This document shows positions 35,147 through 43,547 of a DNA stretch of 64,000 nucleotides, in pieces. Under the pieces are notes generated by a model, which saw only the letters and a program-made list of their open reading frames with translations, ran no database searches and had not been told where the DNA came from. The DNA lies in NCBI RefSeq assembly GCF_018531495.1, contig NZ_JAHDTI010000019.1, positions 62,001 to 126,000 on the forward strand, in the 5' to 3' direction. Every line of letters starts with the position of its first letter. Position 1 is the stretch's first letter. The DNA comes from Nonomuraea sediminis. GTDB lineage: Bacteria; Actinomycetota; Actinomycetes; Streptosporangiales; Streptosporangiaceae. The position numbers and the translations under genes were made by a program.

Positions 35147-36423
35147 AGCGGGTCCCGGCTGTGGAAGGCGTCGGCGATGGCGGCGCCGAGCTCCAGATAG
35201 GTGTCGCGGGTCCGCGGGCGCAGCAGGTCCAGGTCGACCTCGTAGCCCTCCTCCAGATGCGGGTCGAACGGCACGCCGATCACCGCCCGGCAGCGTCTGG
35301 AGAAGTGGCCCTTGAGCTCGTCGACGTCGACGGCGTTCCTGCGGAGGTTCTTGATCGCCGACAGCACCACCACGGCGTTGCTCGCCAGCGGGCGGTGGCC
35401 GTGCGCCTGCAGCCAGTCGAGCGTCGCCGAGGCCGAGCGCGCGCCGTCCACGGTGATCGGGCTGACCAGGATGATCTGGTCGGCCATCGCCAGGATCGCG
35501 CTCATCGCCGAGTGCAGCATGCCCGTGCCGCAGTCGGTGATCGCGATCGAGTAGAACTGGTCGAGGATCTCGGCCACGGCCGCGTAGTCGGCTGCGTTGA
35601 ACGCCTCCGAGATCGCCGGGTCCCTGTCGGAGGCCAGCACCTCGAGCCTGGAGGGCGCCTGGGAGGTGTAGGAGCGGACGTCGGCGTAGCGCCTGATGCC
35701 GCCGCGGTCGTTGAGCAGGTCGCGGATCGTGGCGGGGGACTCCAGGCGGAGCTTGTCCGACAGCGTGCCACGGTCCGGGTTCGCGTCCACGGCGATGATC
35801 CGGTCGCCGCGCTGGGCGGCCAGCGTCGAGCCGAGGGCGATCGTGGTGGTGGTCTTGCCGACGCCGCCCTTGAGGCTCATCACCGCGACCCTGAAGTGGC
35901 CCTTGGCCACCGGCTGGCGGATGCGTTCGACCAGGTCGTGGCGGTGGCGTTCGAGCTTGGAGGGAGGTGGGTGGATGGCGCCGCCCGTCATCCTGTAGAC
36001 GAGCCTGCGCCAGCCGCTCGCCGGTGGGCGCCTGCGGTTGCGGAGCAGGCGGTCGGGGCGCAGGCTCTCCGAGGTCGGGTCCCCGTCGTCCGCGGGCAGG
36101 TCCACGGGCGGCGGCGGCGCGGGATCCGCGGTCCGCGGGAGGCCCGCCGTACCAGGGTCGGTGCCGGTCGGCGGATCCTCGGTCGCGGTGCCGAAGTGGC
36201 CTAAGCGGCGTGGTTCCGCGTCGACCGCCGCCGGATTGGGCGGCGGGAAGCGCAGGGCGCGCTCCTGGTCCGGATCGAGCACCCGGCGCGGCGCGTCACG
36301 CCGCACCCACTGGGTGGTCTTGCTCGGATCGAAGGCCCCCGCCTCATCAGTCGAAACAAATACCCCGTCGTCTTCAGGTTCGCCGTGCATAGTGCCCCGT
36401 TCGCCCCTCTTGCTGACCCGCAT
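35143..36423 (-). CDS. MinD/ParA-family ATPase with long disordered N-terminus
   Basis: A 426-residue protein. Residues 1-150 are Pro/Asp/Arg-rich and disordered; residues 170-420 are a SIMIBI ATPase with the deviant Walker A MSLKGGVGKTTTTIALGS, switch I DANPDRGTLSDKL and Walker B region IAITDCGTGML. Related actinobacterial proteins occur with type VII secretion (EspI-like) and with membrane systems. The ATG at 36423 is chosen for AGGAAG 6-7 bases upstream; an in-frame TTG at 36447 is the alternative. First gene of the operon; it may position or gate the ABC systems downstream, which is inference. Confidence 0.88.
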   Translation of the reverse strand: MRVSKRGERGTMHGEPEDDGVFVSTDEAGAFDPSKTTQWVRRDAPRRVLDPDQERALRFPPPNPAAVDAEPRRLGHFGTATEDPPTGTDPGTAGLPRTADPAPPPPVDLPADDGDPTSESLRPDRLLRNRRRPPASGWRRLVYRMTGGAIHPPPSKLERHRHDLVERIRQPVAKGHFRVAVMSLKGGVGKTTTTIALGSTLAAQRGDRIIAVDANPDRGTLSDKLRLESPATIRDLLNDRGGIRRYADVRSYTSQAPSRLEVLASDRDPAISEAFNAADYAAVAEILDQFYSIAITDCGTGMLHSAMSAILAMADQIILVSPITVDGARSASATLDWLQAHGHRPLASNAVVVLSAIKNLRRNAVDVDELKGHFSRRCRAVIGVPFDPHLEEGYEVDLDLLRPRTRDTYLELGAAIADAFHSRDPL

Positions 36424-36860
36424 CGGCTGCTTCCTGAGTTCACTCAACGGTTAACAACGTAGCAAGCCTCAATGGCAATCTAAAGACCCATATATCACCT
36501 AAAAACGTGATCGACAATTGCCGTGAGCGTGACACAGTGGACATTGATCTCGGCAGCCACACTGGTTCCCGCGCTTACCGGATCCCGGCCAGGCTCGCGC
36601 GAATTGTCGCCAAGTTGCCATTTTGTCACCTGTATCTGCAGGTCATAGGCGAGATTCGGGTTATCTGGAGCTCCAGCGCATGCCAATGGCGGGCAGATCT
36701 TGCAGATTGACAGACGTATTCACCGGTGTTTGCATGATGCTTCAAATGGGTTAGCCGGGGAAAAGTCATACGCTAGCCCACCAACTTCGCATGTCACATC
36801 GAACAGCCAATCAAGGCACGAAACGGACATATCTCCAACGGGGTGTGTGACTCGGAAGTG
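36424..36860. other. Divergent intergenic region, lower GC, no gene found
   Basis: About 430 bp between the leftward MinD-ABC operon and the rightward ABC pair. It is clearly less GC-rich than its surroundings. An inverted repeat ATCAC-N8-GTGAT lies at 36494-36511 and a small ACCTG-N6-CAGGT repeat near 36627. Short open frames occur but lack ribosome sites and family features. It should contain the promoters for both directions. Confidence 0.6.
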
Positions 36861-37790
36861 ATGGTTGCACTGAGCATGAAACCAATGCTGCAAGCAGAGA
36901 ACTTAACGAAACGGTACGGGCCGGTGCTCGCGGTGAGTAACGCGAGCTTCGCCATCAGATCGGGGGCCATAACCGGATTCCTCGGCCCGAACGGCGCCGG
37001 GAAATCCACCACGATGCGGCTGTTCCTGGGGCTCGACCACCCCACGTCGGGGGCGGCGCTGATCGACGGGAAACCCATCCACGAGTGGCCGGTGCCTGCC
37101 CGCAAGGTCGGCGCCGCGCTGGACACGCAGTGTGCTCATCCGGCCAGGCGGGCCATCGACAGCGTCCGGTGGGCGGCCAGGCTGGCGGGCGTGCCCGCGA
37201 ACCAGGCCGAGGCGCTGCTCGACCGCGTCGGCCTCACCGAAGTCGCAGGCCAGCGGGCCGGACGCTTCTCGCTCGGCATGCGCCAGCGCCTGGCCCTGGC
37301 CATCGCGCTGATCGGCAATCCCGAGATCGTCATCCTCGACGAGCCCATGAACGGGCTCGACCCCGAGGGCATCACCTGGATGAAGGGCCTGCTGCGCACG
37401 TTCCGCGACCAGGGCAGGACCGTCTTCGTCTCCAGCCACCTGCTGGCGGAACTGGAGGATCTCGTCGACGACCTGGTCGTGATCGCGCAAAGCAAGATCA
37501 TCGGTAGTGGATCCGCGGCGGCGTTCATCGAGCGCTTCCAGGCCCAGACCATCCGCGTGATCTGCGACAGGCCGCAGGTCCTCGGCGCCGCCGTCATCCA
37601 GACCGGGGGCCAGGTGCTCGACAGCGACGGCCAGCGCATGCAGGTCGGCGGCCTCACCGCGGCCCAGCTCGGCGAGCTGGCGCGCGACGCGGGAGTCGCG
37701 CTCTTCGGCCTCACCGAGGAACGCAGCCTGCAGACCGCGTTCGCCAAGGCCACGATCGACCGCGTCGAGATCAAGGGGGAGGTGGGCTAG
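36861..37790 (+). CDS. ABC transporter ATP-binding protein (upstream flank of RiPP cluster)
   Basis: A 309-residue ATPase of the bacitracin/lantibiotic-immunity type (CcmA/BcrA-like). Walker A GPNGAGKST, signature FSLGMRQRLALA, Walker B VILDEPMNGLDP and SSHLLAELE with the switch His are intact. A C-terminal domain of about 90 residues follows. The start may be the ATG at 36861 or 36876; both lack a well-spaced ribosome site. It is paired with a permease and lies just before the YcaO gene cluster, so self-immunity or export of the RiPP is plausible but not shown. Confidence 0.9.
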   Translation: MVALSMKPMLQAENLTKRYGPVLAVSNASFAIRSGAITGFLGPNGAGKSTTMRLFLGLDHPTSGAALIDGKPIHEWPVPARKVGAALDTQCAHPARRAIDSVRWAARLAGVPANQAEALLDRVGLTEVAGQRAGRFSLGMRQRLALAIALIGNPEIVILDEPMNGLDPEGITWMKGLLRTFRDQGRTVFVSSHLLAELEDLVDDLVVIAQSKIIGSGSAAAFIERFQAQTIRVICDRPQVLGAAVIQTGGQVLDSDGQRMQVGGLTAAQLGELARDAGVALFGLTEERSLQTAFAKATIDRVEIKGEVG

Positions 37791-37792
37791 CC

Positions 37793-38554
37793 ATGAGCTT
37801 CGGCGACATCGTGTCCGCGGAGGTCATCAAGATCCGCACCATCCCCGCCTACCTCGTCGCGGCGGCCGTCGCGATCCTGCTCACCGGGCTGGGCGCGCTG
37901 ACCGTCGCCAGGTCGCTCGACCCGCAGGGGCACGTCCCGCTGTTCGCCCGCGGCGACATGGCGGCCTCGGCCGGCTCGTCGGTGAACGCCATCACGATCC
38001 CGTCCGACGTGCTGCTGTACGTGATGATGGTGATCGGCGTCCTGATCGCCACCGCCGACCTGCGCAGTGGAACGCTCCGGGTCGCCTCCGTCATGGTGCC
38101 CTGGCGCGGGCGGCTGCTGGCGGCCAAGTTCACCGCCGCCGCGGCGGCCGGACTGGTCGTGGCGCTGGCCGGGCTGGTCCTCGGCTACCTCGGCGGGCTC
38201 CTGGGGGCGCCCGGCGCGTACTCGCCGCTGTCGGGGGGTGGCGCGGTGGTGCTGCTGTCGATCCTGCTGGCGGTGCCGCTCGCGGCGGTGCTCGGGACGG
38301 CGTTCGGGCTGCTGCTCAGGAGCACGGCGGCGGCGGTCGCGGCGCTGCTCATCTGGGCGCTCGGCGTCGAGCAGGTCCTGCTGTTCATCCTGCCGTCGTC
38401 GGTGTCGGCCTACCTGCCGTTCAAGACGATCGGTGCCAACGCCGCCATCATCGGCGTCCTCGGGCCGCTGCCGGGCCTGGCGTACTTCGCGGCGATCGTG
38501 GCCGCCGCGGTGGCACTCGCCACTGTGCTTCACACGCGCCGCGATCTGACCTAG
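37793..38554 (+). CDS. ABC-2 type permease (partner of the preceding ATPase)
   Basis: A 253-residue membrane protein with six hydrophobic helices; the first is at about 20-40. A good ribosome site (GGAGG) sits at the end of the ATPase gene, 2 bp before this start. It belongs to the ABC-2/BcrB-like permeases. Together with the ATPase it forms a full exporter. Two stem-loops follow its stop. Confidence 0.88.
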   Translation: MSFGDIVSAEVIKIRTIPAYLVAAAVAILLTGLGALTVARSLDPQGHVPLFARGDMAASAGSSVNAITIPSDVLLYVMMVIGVLIATADLRSGTLRVASVMVPWRGRLLAAKFTAAAAAGLVVALAGLVLGYLGGLLGAPGAYSPLSGGGAVVLLSILLAVPLAAVLGTAFGLLLRSTAAAVAALLIWALGVEQVLLFILPSSVSAYLPFKTIGANAAIIGVLGPLPGLAYFAAIVAAAVALATVLHTRRDLT

Positions 38555-38593
38555 TTCGCTCCCTCTCCCGCACGGCGGATGGTTCTTTCTCTT

Positions 38594-38683
38594 GTACGGC
38601 GGGCAGCCGATTCCGGCCGCCCGCCGTACTGGTTGTTTCCTCCTCTCGTACGGCAGGCCGGCGAATCCGGCCGCCCGCCGTAC
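38594..38683. repeat. Two tandem related stem-loops after the ABC permease
   Basis: Loop 1: an 11-bp arm GTACGGCGGGC at 38594-38604 pairs with 38619-38629, with an inner GCCG/CGGC helix. Loop 2: GTACGGC at 38648-38654 pairs with 38677-38683, with an inner GGCCGG/CCGGCC helix. The two units share their arm sequence and a common right half. They lie 40 bp past the permease stop and probably end that transcript before the RiPP operon; a REP-like element is an alternative. Confidence 0.6.
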
Positions 38684-38832
38684 TGCGGTTGAGGGCCTGT
38701 GGGCGGCGCTTCCGGCGAGTCGGGGATTGTTGCTCGCCGTCACGGCGATGCGTGAACGAGGCACCACGGCTTGGCTTGCCCGCCGTACACCTTCTCGCCG
38801 ACCGGCGCTTATGTCCGGTCGTCTGAATGTCA

Positions 38833-38848
38833 GTAGATACATGTCTAC
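38833..38848. promoter_or_regulatory. 16-bp imperfect palindrome upstream of the YcaO gene
   Basis: GTAGATAC joined to ATGTCTAC; seven of eight positions pair (one as G-T). It lies 15 bp upstream of the 11-bp-period direct repeat and 118 bp before the YcaO start. Operator-like; the binding protein is unknown. Confidence 0.4.
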
Positions 38849-38862
38849 CTGCGGAAACTTGC

Positions 38863-38897
38863 GAGGAAGCGGGGAGGAAGCGAGGGCTGCGCAGACT
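38863..38897 (+). promoter_or_regulatory. Candidate SARP-binding direct repeat and -10 box for the RiPP operon
   Basis: GAGGAAGCG occurs at 38863-38871 and again at 38874-38882, an exact 9-bp direct repeat with an 11-bp period. A -10-like CAGACT lies at 38892-38897, 9 bp after the second repeat. This matches how SARP activators bind: heptamers on one face of the helix next to the -10 box. The same spacing is seen before the AfsR-like gene at 17.4 kb. Predicted transcript start is near 38904, giving a 60-nt leader to the YcaO start. Confidence 0.6.
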
Positions 38898-38965
38898 GGT
38901 GGGCGTGTCCGGTCGCCGGTCGGGGGAGTGGCGGTCCGGGGTGGAAGACGGGGGAAGGGGAGCAC

Positions 38966-40288
38966 ATGGCCGTCCCAGAGTCGCTTCGGGACATGGGCAG
39001 GCTGGTTTCACCGTACGGTTTGGTCTCGAGGCTGACGTGGCTGCCGGTGGCCGAGGGCGAGCCGGCGTTCAAGATCTACACGGGCTCGCTGGGGAACGCG
39101 GGCGCGGCGCTGGCCTCGCTGCGCGGCTGGGAGCACGACCCGGCCTCGGGGAACTTCGACGGCGCCGGTGGCGCGCTCGACACGGAGACCGCGGCGCACC
39201 TGGCCGTGGCCGAGTCGCTGGAGCGGTACTCCTCGTGCGCGTGGGACCCGGGCCGGATGATCTGGGCGACCGCGGAGGAACTGGGCGACGAGGCGATCGC
39301 CCCGAGCCGGTGGCCGATCTGCTCGGCGAGGGAACTGGCCGACCCGCGCTCCGGGCTCACCGAGCACGACCCGCGGATCCCGATCCGCTGGCTGCGCGGC
39401 TGGTCGTTCACCCGCCGCGGGCCCGTCTACGTGCCGGCCGTGCAGGTGTACCTGAAGTTCCCGCCCGAGTCGGCGGGCGAGCGCTACACCCATCCGGTCT
39501 CGACCGGGTGCGCCGTGCACCGCGACCCGGCGGCCGCCGTCACCAACGGGCTGCTCGAGGTCGTCGAGCGCGACTCGATCAGCCTGACCTGGCTGCAGCG
39601 GCTGCGGCTGCCGCGGCTGGAGTTCGACCCGGCGGACCTGGCCCCCGAGCACCGCGCGTTCGTCGAGCGCGGCGCGTCCGCCAACGTGCGCACGTTGCTC
39701 TTCGACGCCACCACCGACCTCGGGGTCCCGGTCGTCTACGGCGTCCAGCTGGCCGACCACGACCCCAGCCTGGCCCAGGTCGTGGTCGCCACCTGCGACG
39801 TGGACCCGGGCAGGGCGGTGGCCAAGCTCTACCGTGAGGCCGCCTCGCTGCGCATCGCGCTGCGGGCGCTGGCCCCCACCCAGCAGGACGTCGTGCCCGA
39901 GGACACGCTCACCGTCGTGGGTGGAGCGCTCCAGTCGGCGCCGCTCGAGCGGCGCGACCGCTTCGACTTCCTGCTCGACGGCGACCGCCCCGCGCGCCGC
40001 CTGGACGACCTGCCCAGGCCGGGTCCTGGCCGGAGCACGCTGCCCTGGCTGCTCGACCGGCTGCACGGCGCCGGCTGCGAGGTCGTCGTCGTGGACATCA
40101 CCACCGACGAGGCCAGGCAGGTCGGCGCCACCGCCGTGCGGGTGCTGGTGCCGCAGCTGATGCCGCTGTCGTTCGTGCACAGGGCCCGCTACCTGGCCCA
40201 CCCGCGGCTCTACGAGGCGCCGCGGGCCATGGGGCACCCGGTGCGCGGCGAGGCCGAGATCAACCCCGTGCCCCAGCCCTTCGCGTGA
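38966..40288 (+). CDS. YcaO domain azoline-forming cyclodehydratase
   Basis: A 440-residue YcaO protein, which uses ATP to activate backbone amides so that Cys, Ser or Thr side chains of the precursor cyclise to thiazolines or oxazolines. The two ATP/Mg motifs are seen: AVAESLERY (residues 80-88) and the EVVERDS block (about 198-204). The C-terminus ends in a proline-rich PVPQPFA tail, the hallmark of azoline-forming YcaOs. It needs a partner (ocin-ThiF-like) protein, encoded directly downstream with GTGA overlap. Ribosome site AGGGGAG before the ATG. First gene of the RiPP operon. Confidence 0.95.
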   Translation: MAVPESLRDMGRLVSPYGLVSRLTWLPVAEGEPAFKIYTGSLGNAGAALASLRGWEHDPASGNFDGAGGALDTETAAHLAVAESLERYSSCAWDPGRMIWATAEELGDEAIAPSRWPICSARELADPRSGLTEHDPRIPIRWLRGWSFTRRGPVYVPAVQVYLKFPPESAGERYTHPVSTGCAVHRDPAAAVTNGLLEVVERDSISLTWLQRLRLPRLEFDPADLAPEHRAFVERGASANVRTLLFDATTDLGVPVVYGVQLADHDPSLAQVVVATCDVDPGRAVAKLYREAASLRIALRALAPTQQDVVPEDTLTVVGGALQSAPLERRDRFDFLLDGDRPARRLDDLPRPGPGRSTLPWLLDRLHGAGCEVVVVDITTDEARQVGATAVRVLVPQLMPLSFVHRARYLAHPRLYEAPRAMGHPVRGEAEINPVPQPFA

Positions 40289-40899
40289 GGAACACCGTGA
40301 ACCTGATCCTGGCCCTCGACCCCTTCGGCCACGCGGTCGCCGCCCGCCTGCGCGCCGCCGACCCCACCGCCCTCGTCCACCACGTCGACGACGGCACCCA
40401 CCCCAGCCTCTGGCCGCACGCCGACGTGATCGTGCTGGCCGCGGGACGCGAACGGCTCGGCCTGGCCGAGGCCGTCGACCGCGCCGCGCACGCCTGGCGG
40501 GTGCCCTGGTTCGGCGTCCACCCGTCCGCGGGAGAGCTGCGGTGCGGACCGGTCGTCATCCCGGGCCGTACGGCGTGCCACGCCTGCTACCTGCGCCGCC
40601 GCGAGCAGCACCGCACGACGGAACCCGACCAGGTGGAGCGGCGGATGCCGACCGGCCACCCCGCGCACCACGTGGGCGTGGCCGCCGCGCTCGCCCGCCA
40701 GGCGCTCGCCGAGGCCGTCGACGGGCCCGAGCCCGGCGCGATCGGCGCCACGGTCCGGCTCTTCGGCCAGGTGGACGGCGCCACGCGCACCGCCACCGTG
40801 GTCGCGGTCGACCGCTGCCCCCGCTGCCGCACCCGACCCGTCCGCGACGACGAGCTGTGGCCCGCCTTCGCCCGGATCTCACAGGAGAGCGCCTCGTGA
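40285..40899 (+). CDS. TOMM cyclodehydratase partner fragment (ocin-ThiF-like, tetracysteine)
   Basis: A 204-residue protein with C98-x2-C101 and C178-x2-C181, the structural zinc site of the ocin-ThiF-like (E1-like, partner/C) proteins that bring the precursor to YcaO. The N-terminal 60 residues look like part of a Rossmann fold but have no nucleotide motif, and no separate leader-binding winged helix is visible. It is about half the length of normal partner proteins. The next gene encodes another tetracysteine region with the winged helix, so the partner function seems split or duplicated. GTG start overlapping the YcaO stop. Confidence 0.8.
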   Translation: MRNTVNLILALDPFGHAVAARLRAADPTALVHHVDDGTHPSLWPHADVIVLAAGRERLGLAEAVDRAAHAWRVPWFGVHPSAGELRCGPVVIPGRTACHACYLRRREQHRTTEPDQVERRMPTGHPAHHVGVAAALARQALAEAVDGPEPGAIGATVRLFGQVDGATRTATVVAVDRCPRCRTRPVRDDELWPAFARISQESAS

Positions 40900-42482
40900 A
40901 CGTGATCTCCGCGCAGGCCATCGGCGCGGCCGCCCGCTTCGACCCGCAGATCCGCGTCCCCGCCCGCCCGCGCCCGCGCCGCGGCCTGGTGATCGACTTC
41001 GAGGACGACCAGGTCGTCGTGACCGGCGGCCCCAAGAAGCAGCTGCTGCGCGGCCGGTCCGCCACCGAGGTGCTGCCGCGCCTGTTCGAGCTGCTGGACG
41101 GCGAGCGCGACCACGCCGCCCTTGCTATCGGGCTCGGCCTGCCCGAGGAGTCGGTGTTCAAGGTCCTGTCGCTGCTGTGGACGTGCGGCGTCATCGAGGA
41201 GGCGGCCCCGGAGGGACCCGCCCCGGAGATCGACGACGGGCTGGCCGACTTCCTGTCCAGGATGGGCGACTCGACCGGCGCCAACTCCGCCTGGGAGCTG
41301 GCGGCGCGGCGTCTGGCCGCCGCCCGGGTCGAGGTGTTCGGGGATCCCGAGCGGGCCGAGGCGCTGGTGGCCGAGCTGGGTCCGTCGATGCCCGCCGTAC
41401 GGGCCGCGGGAGCCGTACCTGATCACCGGACGACGCTAGCCGTCTGGATCGACGACGGGAGGCCGGGGCCGGAGCGCGAGTGCTGGGAGCGTGAGATCCC
41501 GCTGGTGCGGATGCGCGTGCGCGGACGTAGCGCGATGCTCGGGCCGTTCGTGGACCCGCGGGTGACCCCGTGCCTGGCCTGCGGGACCGCGGGGGAGGAG
41601 CAGGACGGGCGCGAACCCGTCGACGGCGATCTGGCGCTGGCCGTGTCGCTGCTGGCCAGGGACGTCTTCGCGCTGGTGTCCAGGGCGGTCCCCGGGCCGC
41701 TGCCGATGCGCAGGCGCGTGGTCGACCTGGCCACGCTCGAACAGCACGACCTGTCGGCCGCCACCAGACCGGGCTGCCCCAGCTGCTCGGCCGCCCCCGC
41801 GGATCAGGCGGAGGAGGCGCCACTGGCGGCCCGGTACGAGGCGAGCATCGCGTTCCCGCCGAAGGAGCACGCCGACCTCAAGGCCCACCAGATGCACTAC
41901 AAGCCCTCCAACCTGGCGCTTCAGCGCATCGCCAGGACCTGGCCGGTGGCCAGGCGCGTCGAGCTGCCGCCGCCCGGGCACGAGCTGCTGGCCCGGCCGA
42001 GCTCGGGCAAGCTCGACGCCGAGCGGCTGTCCCTGCTGCTGTCCGTCACGGCGGGCATCAAGGCCGACACCCCGCAGCGGCTGTTCCGCTGGACCGCCAG
42101 CGGCGGCAACATCGGCTCGGTCGTCGCCTACGTCGCCGTCCGCGACGTCCCCGGCCTCGACCCCGGGCTGTACGGCTACGCGCCCGCCGAGCACCGCCTG
42201 GCCTGGCTCTCGCCGGAGCCGCCGGACGGGAACACGCCCGCGACGCTCGTGCTGACCGGCGACTTCACCAAGGTGGCCCGCAAGTACGGCGCGTTCGCGC
42301 TGCGCATCGTGCTGCTCGACAGCGGCTGCGCGCAGGCCACCTGCCGCCTGGCCGCCCGCACGCTCGGGATCGGCTTCGCGCTCCGGCCGCACTGGGACGA
42401 CGACGCCCTGGCCGCCCTGCTCGGCGTGGACCCCGACGTGGAGCCGCTCACCGCGGTGATCGACCTGGGAGGACACCGATGA
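40896..42482 (+). CDS. RRE/ocin-ThiF-like and SagB-type dehydrogenase fusion
   Basis: A 528-residue protein. Residues about 28-105 look like a winged-helix precursor recognition element (LVIDFEDDQVVVTGG, then LPRLFELLDGERDHAALAIGL, LSLLWTCGVIEE). A tetracysteine zinc site follows (C226-x2-C229 and C294-x2-C297). Residues about 330-525 are a SagB-like nitroreductase domain (RWTASGGNIGSVVAYVAV, then LDPGLYGYAPAEHRL), which would oxidise azolines to azoles with FMN. Fusing leader binding and dehydrogenation on one chain is unusual. GTG start overlaps the previous stop, and ATGA couples it to the next gene. Confidence 0.82.
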   Translation: MNVISAQAIGAAARFDPQIRVPARPRPRRGLVIDFEDDQVVVTGGPKKQLLRGRSATEVLPRLFELLDGERDHAALAIGLGLPEESVFKVLSLLWTCGVIEEAAPEGPAPEIDDGLADFLSRMGDSTGANSAWELAARRLAAARVEVFGDPERAEALVAELGPSMPAVRAAGAVPDHRTTLAVWIDDGRPGPERECWEREIPLVRMRVRGRSAMLGPFVDPRVTPCLACGTAGEEQDGREPVDGDLALAVSLLARDVFALVSRAVPGPLPMRRRVVDLATLEQHDLSAATRPGCPSCSAAPADQAEEAPLAARYEASIAFPPKEHADLKAHQMHYKPSNLALQRIARTWPVARRVELPPPGHELLARPSSGKLDAERLSLLLSVTAGIKADTPQRLFRWTASGGNIGSVVAYVAVRDVPGLDPGLYGYAPAEHRLAWLSPEPPDGNTPATLVLTGDFTKVARKYGAFALRIVLLDSGCAQATCRLAARTLGIGFALRPHWDDDALAALLGVDPDVEPLTAVIDLGGHR

Positions 42483-43177
42483 ACGGCCCGCACGAGCCGG
42501 CCACCCGGCTGATCGCCGCCTTCCGCGAGCCCGCCGCAGCCCGCCCGGGCCCGGCCAGGCCGCGCCCGGCGCCGGAGCCGCTCGGCCCCGCGACCATCGC
42601 ACCCGAGTCCGGCACGCCCCGCGCCGACCTGCTGACCACGCTGATCCGCCGCAGGTCGGAACGCTTCTACGCGCCGGGCCCCATCCACACCGGTCTGCTC
42701 GCCGACATCGTCACGGCAGGCATCCGCGAGGACGCCGCCGCCTGGCCCGGCGAGCAGCCCCTGCAGACCGACGTGGTCGCCTTCGACGTGGACGGGCTCG
42801 AGCCCGCCATGTACCGCTTCGAGGCCGACCGGCGCTCCTTCCAGCCCGTCGCGCCGCTTCCTCCGCCGGAGGAACGCGAGCACCTGACGCTGCAGGCGGA
42901 GTTCTGCCGGTCGCCGGCCATCGTCTCGATCGCCGCCGACCTCGCCGAGGCCGACAGGGCCCGTGGCGCGCACGGGTACCGGATGCTGCTCGGCAGGATC
43001 AGCGCCGCCGCCTACACGATGTGGCTCGACGCGGTCGCGTCGGGCCTGGCGGGCACGGTCTTCGCCGGCTTCATCCCCGCCTCGGTGAGGCGGGCGCTGC
43101 ACAGCGACGGAACCAGCCGCCACCACGTCTTCGCCCTGGCAGTCGGGCGAGCCGTACCAGCACACAGAGAGGAGTGA
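42479..43177 (+). CDS. Nitroreductase-family protein, second half of azoline dehydrogenase
   Basis: A 232-residue nitroreductase-fold protein: FMN-contacting RRRSERFYAPGPI at about residue 57, a hydrophobic core and GRISAAAYTMWLDAVASGLAGTVFAGF near residue 180. The first 45 residues are Pro/Ala-rich and disordered. SagB/ThcOx-type azoline oxidases often contain two nitroreductase domains; here the second domain is a separate gene next to the first. Start ATG overlaps the previous stop. Only 5 bp separate it from the first precursor gene. Confidence 0.82.
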   Translation: MNGPHEPATRLIAAFREPAAARPGPARPRPAPEPLGPATIAPESGTPRADLLTTLIRRRSERFYAPGPIHTGLLADIVTAGIREDAAAWPGEQPLQTDVVAFDVDGLEPAMYRFEADRRSFQPVAPLPPPEEREHLTLQAEFCRSPAIVSIAADLAEADRARGAHGYRMLLGRISAAAYTMWLDAVASGLAGTVFAGFIPASVRRALHSDGTSRHHVFALAVGRAVPAHREE

Positions 43178-43182
43178 AGCAG

Positions 43183-43350
43183 ATGGAAGAGCACGACCTG
43201 GAGCTGTACGCCCTGGGTGACTCGCTGGAACTGGAGTCACTGGCCGAAGCCAACGCCCTGGCGTCGATCTCGTCGTCGGGCTCGGCGTCCACGACGTCCT
43301 GCCCGCTGTCGACGGCCTCGTCGTTCAGCAGCTTCTCCAGTTACACCTGA
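43183..43350 (+). CDS. RiPP precursor peptide A1
   Basis: A 55-residue peptide. The leader (residues 1-27) is acidic with the motif DLELYA and ends ANALA; the predicted core is the last 28 residues, beginning SISSSG, with Ser-Cys-Pro at core positions 12-14 and ending FSSYT. The core has 16 Ser, 4 Thr and a single Cys, so heterocycles and dehydroamino acids can form. An AGAGAGGAG-type ribosome site lies just upstream. First of four consecutive precursors; the cleavage site is inferred from the alignment of the four. Confidence 0.88.
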   Translation: MEEHDLELYALGDSLELESLAEANALASISSSGSASTTSCPLSTASSFSSFSSYT

Positions 43351-43371
43351 TCCCCCTTTAGGAGTTGGCAC

Positions 43372-43533
43372 ATGGAGCAGATCGAGCTCTACGCGTTCGA
43401 CGACGCGCTCGACGTGGAGGAGCTGCCGGCGGGTAACGCTCTCGGCTGCTTCTTCTCCTCGGCGTCCGCATCCACGGCGTCCTGTCCGCTGAGTTCCGCC
43501 AGCTGTGTCGGGACTGCGTCGACCTTCTCGTAG
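43372..43533 (+). CDS. RiPP precursor peptide A2
   Basis: A 53-residue peptide too short for usual length cut-offs. Leader residues 1-25 start MEQIELYAF and end GNALG; the 28-residue core begins CFFSSAS and has Ser-Cys-Pro at positions 12-14. It has three Cys (core positions 1, 13 and 20), more than A1. Ribosome site AGGAG 6 bases upstream of the ATG. Leader motif and core register agree with the three neighbours. Confidence 0.87.
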   Translation: MEQIELYAFDDALDVEELPAGNALGCFFSSASASTASCPLSSASCVGTASTFS

Positions 43534-43547
43534 AAGGAGCAACCCGC

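Noticed and set aside
36507..36710. 67-codon frame in the intergenic region at 36.5 kb
   Set aside because: No ribosome site, no hydrophobic or family pattern, and codon use unlike the neighbours; treated as non-coding.
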